64,000 bases of DNA from Geobacillus genomosp. 3 (GTDB lineage Bacteria > Bacillota > Bacilli > Bacillales > Anoxybacillaceae). Within the stretch, counting starts at the first letter, position 1. Each line of letters opens with the position of its first letter. Location of the stretch: assembly GCF_000445995.2 (NCBI RefSeq), contig NC_022080.4, positions 3,126,001-3,190,000 of the forward strand, in the 5' to 3' direction. The position numbers and the translations under genes were made by a program. This document shows, in pieces, positions 42,111 to 50,393 of the stretch. The notes under the pieces were generated by a model that saw only the letters and a program-made list of their open reading frames with translations, made no database searches and was not told the DNA's origin.

Positions 42111-44887
42111 TGGAACAAGCGTTGCAGACGATCACCCTTTCATGTGAGTGGAGCGAAGAAGGACGATGCTTCTGGCTCAGCGGCCCGGACCGTGTTTCGA
42201 GCTGGGCGCCGCTCGTGTTCGCCTGGCATGAAGAAACGTTTTACGGCGCCTTGCTTGACGTCGCGACCGTCCACGGACGCGAAGCGGTGCGGCTATCCCC
42301 GTGGCAGGCGCTCACGTTTTTCGCCTGGCGCCCGTCCAACCGTTTTCTTTCCATCAAGTGGGGAGATGAGTTCACCGCCCAGCTTGAAACATGGGCGAAG
42401 CAAATCATCGACGATGTGCGCGCGCGCCGCTTCCGCCCCGATTTCTCAGCGTGGAAACAAGGACAGCCGTCTGAATGGGCCGAAGCCGAACGGACGCGTT
42501 GGCGCGGGCTCAAAGACGATCCGCACCCGCTTGTTGCGGCATGGCGGTCGCTCGCAATCGCCGACTGGCTGTCGCGCGATCCGGAACTGCGCGGCATTTG
42601 GCAAGAAATCGTCGACGCCCATCCGGCCATCTTAGCCCGCGGCGGCCAATGGGCCGGAGCGGAAGACGACTGGCTCGAACAAATCGGTTGGCTCGGCGAA
42701 CGTCCGCCGTTTACGGTCGGGCTGCGCCTCACGGAACCGCCCGAGGACGGCGGCCCATGGACGCTGGAAGCGGTGTTCATCGCCATCGACGACAGCGTCA
42801 TCGCCTCTGCCCGTGATATTCCGCGCGCCTGGCGCCCATATGAATCATCGATCCAGCGCGCCATTCGCCGCATTTGCGCGATCGTGCCGTGGCTTGACGC
42901 CGGGGAGGGTCTGCGGACGGAACTGTCTAATGAAGAAGCGTGGCGTTTTTTGTCCGAAGACAGCTTAAAGCTCACCGAAGCGGGCGTGCGTCTCTTATTG
43001 CCTGATTGGTGGCACGACATCCGCCAGGCGCAGCTGTCGGTCAAAGCGAAGCTGTCCCCGTCTGTCACGGCCGAATCGCTGTTTGGCCTTGAACGGCTCG
43101 CTGATTTCGATTGGCGCGTCGCGACCAACGGCGTTGAGCTGACGGAAGAGGAATTTGCCGCTTTGGCGGAACAAAAACGGCGCCTCATCCGCCTGCGCGG
43201 CCAATGGCTCATCCTTGACCCCGCCCTTGTCCGCCGCGCGCAGGCGCTCATGGAAAAGGCGAAAAAAGAAGGCGTGCCGATCCACGATATCGTGGCGCAA
43301 ACGCTGCTTTCAGAAGCAGAGGAGCGCGAAGAGGCAACGGACGAATCGATCCCGATCCACATTGACGTCCATGATCAGTTCCGCGCGTTCATCCGCCAGC
43401 TCCAGCAGCTGGATGGATTGCCGAAAGCGAATGTGCCGCCGTCGTTTCGCGGCACACTCCGCCCGTACCAGCAGCGCGGCGTCGACTGGCTCGCCTTTTT
43501 GCGCCGCTTTGGCTTTGGCGCCTGTCTGGCCGATGACATGGGGCTTGGCAAAACGGTGCAGCTGCTCGCTTATTTGGCGCACGTCAAAGAAACCGAGCGC
43601 TCGGACACGCCGGCGTTGCTCATTTGCCCGACCAGCGTGATCGGCAACTGGCAAAAAGAATGCGCCCGCTTCACCCCAGACTTGCGCATCTACGTGCACC
43701 ATGGGCCAAACCGGGCGAAACACGACGAGTTCATCAAAACAGCGGGCGAAGCCGACTTGGTCATTACCTCTTACAGCTTGGCCCATTTGGACTACGACGA
43801 TTTAAAACAGCTTGACTGGCATGCGATTTGTCTTGATGAAGCGCAAAACATCAAAAATGCGCAAACGAAACAGGCGCGCGCCATCCGCCGCCTGCGCGGA
43901 ACGCATAAAATCGCCTTATCCGGCACGCCTGTCGAAAACCGGCTCAACGAACTTTGGAGCATCTTCCACTTTCTCAACCCCGGCTATCTCGGCAGCGCGG
44001 CCGAGTTCGAGCGCCGCTTCGCCGGCCCGATCGAAAAAGAAGGCGATGCCCGCAAAAAAGCGGCCTTGCAAGCGCTCATCCGCCCGTTCTTGTTGCGGCG
44101 GACGAAAACGGACGAAGCAGTCGCCCTCAACTTGCCGGATAAGCTCGAACAAAAAGAATATTGTCCGCTCACAGCCGAACAGGCGGCATTGTATGAGCAG
44201 CTTGTCAACGATACGCTCGAGCGCGCCAAAGAAGCGAGCCCGTTTGCGCGGCGCGGGTTGATTTTGCAAATGATCAACGGCATCAAGCAAATTTGCGACC
44301 ATCCGGCGCTTTATTTAAAAGAACGCCATCCGCGCCAGCTCGTCGAGCGGTCGCATAAACTTGAAAAACTCGTCGAACTCATCGAGCAAATTCGCGCCAA
44401 CGACGAGTCATGCCTCATTTTCACCCAGTATGTGCGGATGGGCGAGATGATCCAACAGCTGCTTTCCGACTTGTTTGACGAGCCGGTGCTGTTTTTAAAC
44501 GGCAGCGTCCCGAAACAAGCACGCGATCGAATGGTCGAGGAGTTTCAAGCGCGAAAAGCGCCGATTTTCCTTTTATCGCTCAAGGCGGGCGGCACCGGTC
44601 TCAACTTGACGGCCGCCAACCACGTCATCCATTTCGACCGCTGGTGGAACCCGGCTGTGGAAAACCAGGCGACCGACCGCGTCTATCGCATCGGACAAAC
44701 AAAATTCGTCCACGTCCATAAGTTGATCACCACCGGGACGATTGAAGAAAAAATTGACGACATGCTCGAACAAAAGCGGGCGCTCGCGGATATGATCACC
44801 GAAGGCGAAACGTGGATCACCGAACTGTCCGATGACGAACTGCGCGACCTGCTCGCCTTATCGGCCGCGGCGAAAGGAGGCGCTTGA
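42107..44887 (+). CDS. SNF2-family helicase (YwqA-like)
   Basis: 926 residues, RapA/SNF2-type translocase. Walker A DDMGLGKTVQLLAYL lies near residue 475, the DEAQ box in CLDEAQNIKNAQ near 577, motif III in LSGTPVENRLNELWSIF. Motifs V and VI are in KAGGTGLNLTAANHVIHFDR and WNPAVENQATDRVYRIGQT. The N-terminal 450 residues form the bacterial SNF2-associated region. It is translationally coupled to the SWIM protein. The exact substrate is unknown; YwqA has been discussed as a DNA-repair or RNA-polymerase-recycling factor. Confidence 0.93.
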   Translation: MMEQALQTITLSCEWSEEGRCFWLSGPDRVSSWAPLVFAWHEETFYGALLDVATVHGREAVRLSPWQALTFFAWRPSNRFLSIKWGDEFTAQLETWAKQIIDDVRARRFRPDFSAWKQGQPSEWAEAERTRWRGLKDDPHPLVAAWRSLAIADWLSRDPELRGIWQEIVDAHPAILARGGQWAGAEDDWLEQIGWLGERPPFTVGLRLTEPPEDGGPWTLEAVFIAIDDSVIASARDIPRAWRPYESSIQRAIRRICAIVPWLDAGEGLRTELSNEEAWRFLSEDSLKLTEAGVRLLLPDWWHDIRQAQLSVKAKLSPSVTAESLFGLERLADFDWRVATNGVELTEEEFAALAEQKRRLIRLRGQWLILDPALVRRAQALMEKAKKEGVPIHDIVAQTLLSEAEEREEATDESIPIHIDVHDQFRAFIRQLQQLDGLPKANVPPSFRGTLRPYQQRGVDWLAFLRRFGFGACLADDMGLGKTVQLLAYLAHVKETERSDTPALLICPTSVIGNWQKECARFTPDLRIYVHHGPNRAKHDEFIKTAGEADLVITSYSLAHLDYDDLKQLDWHAICLDEAQNIKNAQTKQARAIRRLRGTHKIALSGTPVENRLNELWSIFHFLNPGYLGSAAEFERRFAGPIEKEGDARKKAALQALIRPFLLRRTKTDEAVALNLPDKLEQKEYCPLTAEQAALYEQLVNDTLERAKEASPFARRGLILQMINGIKQICDHPALYLKERHPRQLVERSHKLEKLVELIEQIRANDESCLIFTQYVRMGEMIQQLLSDLFDEPVLFLNGSVPKQARDRMVEEFQARKAPIFLLSLKAGGTGLNLTAANHVIHFDRWWNPAVENQATDRVYRIGQTKFVHVHKLITTGTIEEKIDDMLEQKRALADMITEGETWITELSDDELRDLLALSAAAKGGA

Positions 44888-44889
44888 TC

Positions 44890-45069
44890 ATGCCCGAAGC
44901 AAAACCAAAGCGGAAGAAAACGAAACCGGAAAATCCGTGGGAAAAGCTGCTGAAACGGATGGAAGAAAAGCTGAACGAGCGGGAAAAACGGCAAACGCAA
45001 CGGAAAAGGGACACCACACGGCTGATGAGCGCCGCCCCGACTCCGTTGGACAGACAAAAAGCTCCATGA
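44890..45069 (+). CDS. Small, highly basic protein at the end of the SWIM/SNF2 operon
   Basis: 59 residues, about one third Lys and Arg: PEAKPKRKKTKPENPWEKLL, KRMEEKLNEREKRQTQRKRD. A predicted single long helix or coiled coil. The GGAGG at the end of the helicase gene fits the ATG at 44890 (9 bases) better than the TTG at 44884. Not recognised. Position and charge suggest nucleic-acid binding or an accessory role for the helicase, which is inference. Confidence 0.6.
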   Translation: MPEAKPKRKKTKPENPWEKLLKRMEEKLNEREKRQTQRKRDTTRLMSAAPTPLDRQKAP

Positions 45070-45210
45070 GCACGTTTTTGTCCTTTCCCCCGGCATGAAA
45101 ATGATGAGTCTAGACACGCGCATTTTCATGAAAAAGTTCCATGGGCAACGTTTCGCCCTCCGTCCGGGCATAAACATGACCCGTCAAGACGCGTGCATTT
45201 TCACGAGAAC
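45061..45210. repeat. Tandem pair of ~75-bp repeats
   Basis: Unit 1 (45061-45135) and unit 2 (45136-45210) share TCCATG-GCA, the CCGGGCATAAA/CCGGCATGAAA block, CATGA, and CGCGCATTTTCATGA/CGCGTGCATTTTCACGA. A third copy is at 32576. Purpose unknown. Confidence 0.6.
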
Positions 45211-45236
45211 AGCGTGGGATTCGTCCCACGCTGTTC
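45207..45236 (+). terminator. Hairpin after the tandem repeats
   Basis: GAACAGCGTGGGA pairs exactly with TCCCACGCTGTTC around TTCG. A TTCG-capped, very stable stem, although no T-run follows. Likely ends the SWIM/SNF2 operon. Confidence 0.65.
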
Positions 45237-45432
45237 GCTTTCAAGCCGTCCTCTTGTCAACGAAACCATTCCGTCATGTCGATTTCAAGCCCCGGAAAAT
45301 GAACAGAGCGGACCGTTCCCGTTTTCATCTGAACATCCGCTCGGGAACCACCGCACATTACCGGCCAAAACGAAAAAAGGCCAGCCGCCCCCTTCTCATC
45401 AAGAGAAGGTGGGACCGTGCCGGTCCTTTTCC

Positions 45433-46404
45433 CTAAACGGAAGCATACATCCGATCAAGTTCTTGAGCCTCGTATTTCGCAAACGGATCGATGAGCGAAA
45501 TTTTTTGCGCTTCTGCATCGCTCACGCCGGCGTACAGCTCAGCCGTGCCGTCGCCTTTGCGGATGAGCCCACCGCTGAAGACGACATTCGCCAAGTCCGG
45601 GCGTTTCGCCGGGCCGTCCAAAAAGTGGGAGCGAAGCGCAAGCAATTCCAACTCCGAACGCTCCATCGTCTCCGGGTTCAACACGAACACCATCGGATAG
45701 TAGTGGCGATTGCCGTGCTCGTCAAAGCAGGCGATATGGCCGAGCGCGCCGACCAACCCGTTGGAAAGCAAATGGGCCTCATTCACGCCGCCCCATTCCT
45801 CATCCGTAAATTGGGCGTCAAGAAGCGGAGCGGCTTCGATGACGTCCGGCGTCAACTCATCGAGCGAGAAAATGCGGGTAAACCCGATTTTGCCGCGGCC
45901 CCCTTTTTCCCCTTGCGGCCGGGTGAACACGCCGATCGAGCCATCTTTCAGCTCAACGAGGCGGATGTCTTTCATCCCGTCCGGCCCTTCGGCGAACTTT
46001 TTCAAACTGCGGATATTGCGGCCGCGGTAAAAGACGGTCCGCCAGCTCAGCTCGCCGTCAAACACCGGATGCGGAAACGTTTCCACCCCGCCGAACACCA
46101 ACTGGCCGTGAATGCGCGCCACAAACGGGTCCTGCAAGGCAAACACCGGCGCCCCTTCGCGCGGCACCCAGACGCCATCGCGCTCGACGAAAAAGTACAC
46201 TTCCGACTGCTCGCTGTCGCGCGACTCGACGCGGCCCGCGATGACAAATTCACCTTCATCTTCAAACGGTGCAGAAATATTGTAAACGTCCCGGTCCCCG
46301 ACACCCGCAAAGCGGAGCTTTTCCGGCTCAAACGGCTGCGGAGCCGAGCGAAATTCGTCCACTAACACTTGGCATGTCTTTAATGTTGGCAATGAGAATA
46401 ACAT
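45433..46404 (-). CDS. DUF1861-family protein (glycosidase-like propeller)
   Basis: 323 residues with GGAGGG 8 bases before the ATG. Motifs such as GVGDRDVYNISAPFEDEGEF, then PVFALQDPFVARIHGQLVFG and EWGGVNEAHLLSNGLVGALG fit DUF1861, which is thought to share the five-bladed propeller fold of GH43/GH130 enzymes. Activity not established. A true GH130 gene at 50,394 makes a role in mannoside or related glycan breakdown plausible. A complex hairpin at about 45,375-45,430 ends the gene. Confidence 0.75.
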   Translation of the reverse strand: MLFSLPTLKTCQVLVDEFRSAPQPFEPEKLRFAGVGDRDVYNISAPFEDEGEFVIAGRVESRDSEQSEVYFFVERDGVWVPREGAPVFALQDPFVARIHGQLVFGGVETFPHPVFDGELSWRTVFYRGRNIRSLKKFAEGPDGMKDIRLVELKDGSIGVFTRPQGEKGGRGKIGFTRIFSLDELTPDVIEAAPLLDAQFTDEEWGGVNEAHLLSNGLVGALGHIACFDEHGNRHYYPMVFVLNPETMERSELELLALRSHFLDGPAKRPDLANVVFSGGLIRKGDGTAELYAGVSDAEAQKISLIDPFAKYEAQELDRMYASV

Positions 46405-46499
46405 GATCCATCCCTCCGGATGCCGCCAAAAACGCCCGCATCGGCATTTTTGGCCGTTTTTCCTGGTCGCGGTTCGAACAGGAAACCCTCACTTCCTTT

Positions 46500-46577
46500 T
46501 CACACCGGCTTCGTCATTTGGACACCAAAGGCGATGCCACCTCCCGTCGGCCGGATCAGGAAGTCAATGAAACTCAT
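46500..46577 (-). CDS. Possible 25-residue peptide
   Basis: MSFIDFLIRPTGGGIAFG, VQMTKPV. AGGAG lies 11 bases before the ATG, and an ATATTATAAT -10-like stretch is just upstream. It could be a leader peptide of the DUF1861 gene (96 bases further on) or chance. Not recognised. Confidence 0.25.
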   Translation of the reverse strand: MSFIDFLIRPTGGGIAFGVQMTKPV

Positions 46578-46643
46578 TCTTTCGTGTGCTCCTATTATAA
46601 TATGATATGAGAAAGAAGGAAACACGTTATTCGTTGCCAAAAA

Positions 46644-46676
46644 AAGAAGGGCCAAGCGAAGTCAAGGCCCTTTTTC
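46644..46676 (-). terminator. Terminator of the DUF488/macro-domain operon
   Basis: GGGCC pairs with GGCCC; on the minus strand TTCTTTTTTT follows. It lies directly behind the stop at 46682. Confidence 0.8.
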
Positions 46677-46681
46677 TTCCT

Positions 46682-47170
46682 TTATTGGCGCTGTTGGACA
46701 AAATCGATGAAAGCTTGGTCAACATCCACGACCACAAACTCCACATCCTCAACCGGCCCAAGCACCTCGAGGAACAGCCGCGCCACTTTTTCCTTGTCAA
46801 GCCCCCCGACGCCTGTCCCTAACGCTGGAAGCGCCACCTTCTTGATTCCGTGTTCCCGGCAGTACGCCACAAGCCGTTCAAGACACATGCGGACAATCTC
46901 ATACGATGTCGCCCCGGCCGGCCGCTTCATCGTCACTAAGTGAATCACCCCGCGAAACGGGAGCGAGCCTGCCCCCGTCACATACAAGTCACCAGGCTTT
47001 GGATCTTGCGCCTGGCAGACGCGGATCGCCTCCTCTTCAATCACACGTCCCCCAGCTCGGCGAATCGCCGCTGCCACGCCGCCGCCCATCGGTCCGATGC
47101 CGTTGGCGGCATTGCAAATGTACTCGACTCCTTCGACCTTCGTCAAATCGCCTACCATGGCCCGAATCAT
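46682..47170 (-). CDS. Macro-domain protein (ADP-ribose binding/deacetylase type)
   Basis: 162 residues, a single macro domain. IRAMVGDLTKVEGVEYICNA opens the fold; NAANGIGPMGGGVAAAIRRA is the ADP-ribose loop; PALGTGVGGLDKEKVARLFL is the second loop. Members remove ADP-ribose from proteins or hydrolyse O-acetyl-ADP-ribose. The start overlaps the stop of the DUF488 gene (ATGA). A DraG-type ADP-ribosylglycohydrolase at 57 kb provides a second enzyme of ADP-ribose reversal in the window. Confidence 0.88.
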   Translation of the reverse strand: MIRAMVGDLTKVEGVEYICNAANGIGPMGGGVAAAIRRAGGRVIEEEAIRVCQAQDPKPGDLYVTGAGSLPFRGVIHLVTMKRPAGATSYEIVRMCLERLVAYCREHGIKKVALPALGTGVGGLDKEKVARLFLEVLGPVEDVEFVVVDVDQAFIDFVQQRQ

Positions 47171-47556
47171 CCGAACCCCTCCTTAGCGGTTTTGCGCAAC
47201 AACTCCAACAGGACGACGGCATGGTTATGCCGCTCGTCTTTTGCCGCGTACAGCAGCGTCACCGTTCCCGAAAGCGAAAGCAGCTCTGTCACGAGCGCTT
47301 GCTTCGTGGCATCCGTCGTCAGCTCCTGTTCATACATTCGTGCAAACTCGGCAAACCGCTCGGGCTGATGGCCAAACCATTTCCGCAATTCAGGGCTTGG
47401 CGCGATATCCTTCATCCAGCGGTCAATGCGCGCCTCCGCCTTCAACACCCCGCGCGGCCAAAGGCGGTCGACGAGAATGCGGGTGCCATCAGAAGCGGCA
47501 TACGGCTCATAAATTCGCTTAATTTGGAAATGAGGAATCTCCCGTTCAACTGCCAT
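47167..47556 (-). CDS. DUF488-family protein
   Basis: 129 residues from the ATG at 47556. IKRIYEPYAASDGTRILVDR, LWPRGVLKAEARIDRWMKDI, APSPELRKWFGHQPERFAEF and TLLYAAKDERHNHAVVLLEL are the standard family blocks. Members are small, of unproven function. GGAG at 11 bases is a weak site; the long upstream open frame is not protein-like. The pairing with a macro domain suggests a nucleotide- or ADP-ribose-linked function, by context only. Confidence 0.82.
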   Translation of the reverse strand: MAVEREIPHFQIKRIYEPYAASDGTRILVDRLWPRGVLKAEARIDRWMKDIAPSPELRKWFGHQPERFAEFARMYEQELTTDATKQALVTELLSLSGTVTLLYAAKDERHNHAVVLLELLRKTAKEGFG

Positions 47557-47921
47557 ACGTTCTCTGTCTCCTATACTTGATTGTATCGTCATGAGTGCTT
47601 TTACACGTTTGAACCCACTGCGCAGCGCAGGCGCCTCAAGCTCTCTGCAGAACCCGTCCGTTGCCTGCACAAATGGGGTCAGCCCCTCCGTGCCAGCCCA
47701 AACGAGTGGTGACTTCGTGAAACGAACGGAAAACCAGCGTTTCTCAAGTTGAGAACGTTTGAAAATCGACTTTTCTTTTCCGACAAGCTCCGTCAATCTG
47801 GCAACATCGCCGCCTTTTTCCGAAATGTTCCGACAAACATTCCCTCCCCATCTATCGAGATGAGGGCAACCAGTGCCAGACGGGCCGCTCCTGACTGCCC
47901 GCTTCGCCCCCCTTAACTTCA
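47557..47921. other. Gap between DUF488 and galU, no functional gene seen
   Basis: An open frame continues from DUF488 but reads unlike a protein. GGGGTCAGCCCC near 47,675 echoes the ends of the MITE-like elements at 11,857 and 13,637, and TCTCAAGTTGAGA at about 47,740 is a small palindrome. Probably decayed mobile DNA. Confidence 0.35.
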
Positions 47922-48812
47922 TCACTCGCCCTTTTGCCGCTCCGCTTTCGCCACGATGCGCCCTAAAAACGAAAGCAACTCATCGCGCAGCTCCTCATTT
48001 TGCAAGGCGAATTCGATTGTCGTTTCGATAAAGCCGAGCTTTTCGCCGACATCGTACCGTTTTCCTTCAAATTCATAGGCAAAGACGCGCTGAATTTCAT
48101 TCAGCCGCCCGATCGCATCGGTCAGTTGAATTTCTCCGCCTGCCCCGACTTCTTGTTTCTCCAAAAACAAGAAAATCTCCGGCGTCAACACGTACCGCCC
48201 GACGATCGCGAGGTTCGACGGCGCCGTTCCTGGAGCTGGCTTTTCGACAAAACGCCGCACTTGGTAGCGCCGCCCCTGCTGCTCGAGCGGGTCGATGATC
48301 CCGTAACGGTGCGTCTCCTCCTCCGGCACGCGCTTGACGCCGATCACCGAGCTGAACGTTTGTTCATATTGCTCAATGAGCTGCTTTAAACACGGTGTTT
48401 CCGCCTGCACAATATCATCGCCCAACAACACCGCAAACGGCTCGTCCCCGATGAAGCTGCGCGCGCACCAAACGGCATGTCCCAATCCTTTCGGCTCTTT
48501 TTGCCGGATGTAGTGAATGTCGACTTTCGACGGCTCTTTCACTTTCTCAAGCAAATCAAGCTTCCCTTTTTGTTTCAACAGCTGTTCGAGCTCAAACGCA
48601 TAGTCGAAATGATCTTCAATCGCCCGCTTCCCTTTCCCGGTGACGATGATAATGTCCTCAATGCCTGAGGCCATCGCCTCTTCGACAATATATTGAATCG
48701 TCGGTTTATCAACAATCGGAAGCATCTCTTTTGGCATCGCCTTCGTCGCCGGCAAAAACCGCGTCCCAAGCCCTGCGGCCGGAATAATCGCTTTGCGCAC
48801 TTTTTTCCGCAT
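47922..48812 (-). CDS. galU: UTP-glucose-1-phosphate uridylyltransferase
   Basis: Makes UDP-glucose, the precursor for teichoic acid glucosylation and, through the dehydrogenase at 31 kb, UDP-glucuronate. 296 residues: [40 protein letters not shown], then the uridine and sugar contacts in [29 protein letters not shown] and [14 protein letters not shown]. GtaB in B. subtilis. It lies 12 bases downstream of the KtrB/TrkH gene and is perhaps read through from it, an unusual pairing. Confidence 0.95.
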   Translation of the reverse strand: MRKKVRKAIIPAAGLGTRFLPATKAMPKEMLPIVDKPTIQYIVEEAMASGIEDIIIVTGKGKRAIEDHFDYAFELEQLLKQKGKLDLLEKVKEPSKVDIHYIRQKEPKGLGHAVWCARSFIGDEPFAVLLGDDIVQAETPCLKQLIEQYEQTFSSVIGVKRVPEEETHRYGIIDPLEQQGRRYQVRRFVEKPAPGTAPSNLAIVGRYVLTPEIFLFLEKQEVGAGGEIQLTDAIGRLNEIQRVFAYEFEGKRYDVGEKLGFIETTIEFALQNEELRDELLSFLGRIVAKAERQKGE

Positions 48813-48824
48813 AGTCCCCCTCCT

Positions 48825-50177
48825 CTAGCCGATAATGACCCGCTCTTTCGGATAATGGTAGCTGTCTTTCACCGCCCGGCCGCGGATCAGCCATAGAAAT
48901 GAAATAATGCCGACCCGGCCGATGAACATCACCATCACCAACATCAACTTTCCAAACGGGCTCAGTTCCGATGTAATGCCAAGTGACAGACCCGTCGTCC
49001 CAAACGCCGAACAAACTTCAAACAAAATCATCACCACAGGGATGGACGGCTCTGACACCGACAGCACAAGAACGGTCCCGAAACAAAGAAACAGCGCCCC
49101 GATAAAAACGACGAACGACTTTAAAATATCCTCCTCATGAATTTCACGGCCGAACACTTTCACCGCCGAACGCCCTTTGGCAAAATGCCAAACCGTTAAC
49201 AAGATCACCGCCAACGTCGTCGTCCGAATGCCGCCGCCGACGCTGCTTGGGGAAGCGCCGATAAACATCATCGCGCTCAAAAGCAACAACGTCGGGTCGG
49301 AAAACTCGTTCATATCCATCGTCGCCAGCCCGCCGCTTCGCGATGACACCGACTGGAACAGCGCATAAAACAGCGAACGGTGCCACGGCTGCCCCGCGAA
49401 GAAATGGCTGTACTCGAGCACACAAATCGCAACCGTCGCAAAAAACACCAGGCTAAAAAACGTCACCGTCGTCAGTTTCGTAAACAAGGAAAACCGATAG
49501 CGCCTCCGGTCGCGCGCCAACAAAAACTCCTTCGCCTCAATCAGCACCGGAAACCCAATGGCTCCTAAAATGATGAGAACGATATGGACCGTTTGCACGA
49601 AATAATCGCCGGCAAACGGAATGAGCGACTTCCCGGTAATGTCAAACCCGGCGTTCGTCGTCGCGCTGACCGACGCAAACACCGCCTGCAACAGCGCTTC
49701 CGACCACGTCGGAAAATAACGCAAAAAGTACACGCCCAGCACGAGCGCACCGACCGCTTCAATCGCGAGAATCAGGAAAAAGATTTCCCGCGTGAGCTTC
49801 ACGAGCCCCGAAAGCGCAAGCCGGTTTTGATCAGCCATAATCAGCTGCCGCTCGCGAAACCCGATTTTTTTCCCCACCAGCAGCCAAAGAAAGGTGCTAA
49901 GCATCATCAGCCCAACGCCGCCGACTTGCATCATCGCCATCAACAAGACAATCCCAAACGTATTAAACGTCTCCGGAATCGACACAACCGTCAGCCCGGT
50001 CACGCTAATGGCGCTCGCCGCTGTAAACAGCGCATCAATCCACGACAGCTCCACCCCGGGCCGATGGACGATGGGCAGCCATAACAATACCGTTGACACC
50101 GCGACGGCCGCCAAATAAAACAGAATGATCAACTGAATCGTCGACAACTTCAACCATAACGAACGTTTCATGGCCAT
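48825..50177 (-). CDS. Potassium uptake protein KtrB/TrkH family
   Basis: 450 residues, membrane-embedded K+ (Na+-coupled) channel-like transporter. Four pore-loop repeats can be followed: ASAISVTGLTVVS, FASVSATTNAGFDITG, SVSSRSGGLATMDMNEFSDP and CSAFGTTGLSLGITSE, each with the selectivity-filter glycine. It needs a KtrA/KtrC-type RCK subunit, which is not encoded here, so it is more like an orphan KtrD. Two ATGs six bases apart are possible starts; neither has a strong site. Confidence 0.9.
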   Translation of the reverse strand: MAMKRSLWLKLSTIQLIILFYLAAVAVSTVLLWLPIVHRPGVELSWIDALFTAASAISVTGLTVVSIPETFNTFGIVLLMAMMQVGGVGLMMLSTFLWLLVGKKIGFRERQLIMADQNRLALSGLVKLTREIFFLILAIEAVGALVLGVYFLRYFPTWSEALLQAVFASVSATTNAGFDITGKSLIPFAGDYFVQTVHIVLIILGAIGFPVLIEAKEFLLARDRRRYRFSLFTKLTTVTFFSLVFFATVAICVLEYSHFFAGQPWHRSLFYALFQSVSSRSGGLATMDMNEFSDPTLLLLSAMMFIGASPSSVGGGIRTTTLAVILLTVWHFAKGRSAVKVFGREIHEEDILKSFVVFIGALFLCFGTVLVLSVSEPSIPVVMILFEVCSAFGTTGLSLGITSELSPFGKLMLVMVMFIGRVGIISFLWLIRGRAVKDSYHYPKERVIIG

Positions 50178-50350
50178 GCCGCCATCACCACCATTGCCTT
50201 ACTGAGCGCATGGGCGGCTTCCACACGCCGAGCTTGCAGCATAATCGATCATTCCAATCAATCGACGTTTTTTCCATTATACCAAATCCCTTTGCCAAGA
50301 AAGAAATAAAAGGAAGAACTTCCGGCAGGAAAGCGCCGTAGGGGGCCATA

Positions 50351-50380
50351 AAAAAGAAACGCCCGACACATCAGGCGTTT
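50351..50380 (-). terminator. Terminator of the GH130 gene
   Basis: GAAACGCC pairs with GGCGTTTC; on the minus strand TTTTTT follows. Confidence 0.9.
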
Positions 50381-50393
50381 CCCATTTACAAGT

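Noticed and set aside
35940..45069. Calling the SEC-C/SWIM/SNF2 cluster a defence system outright
   Set aside because: The SWIM/SNF2 pair is a common chromosomal set in Bacilli (YwqB/YwqA), and no nuclease or known defence effector is present.
47557..47925. A 120-residue N-terminal extension of the DUF488 protein
   Set aside because: The extension reads unlike any protein and the known family starts at the ATG at 47556.
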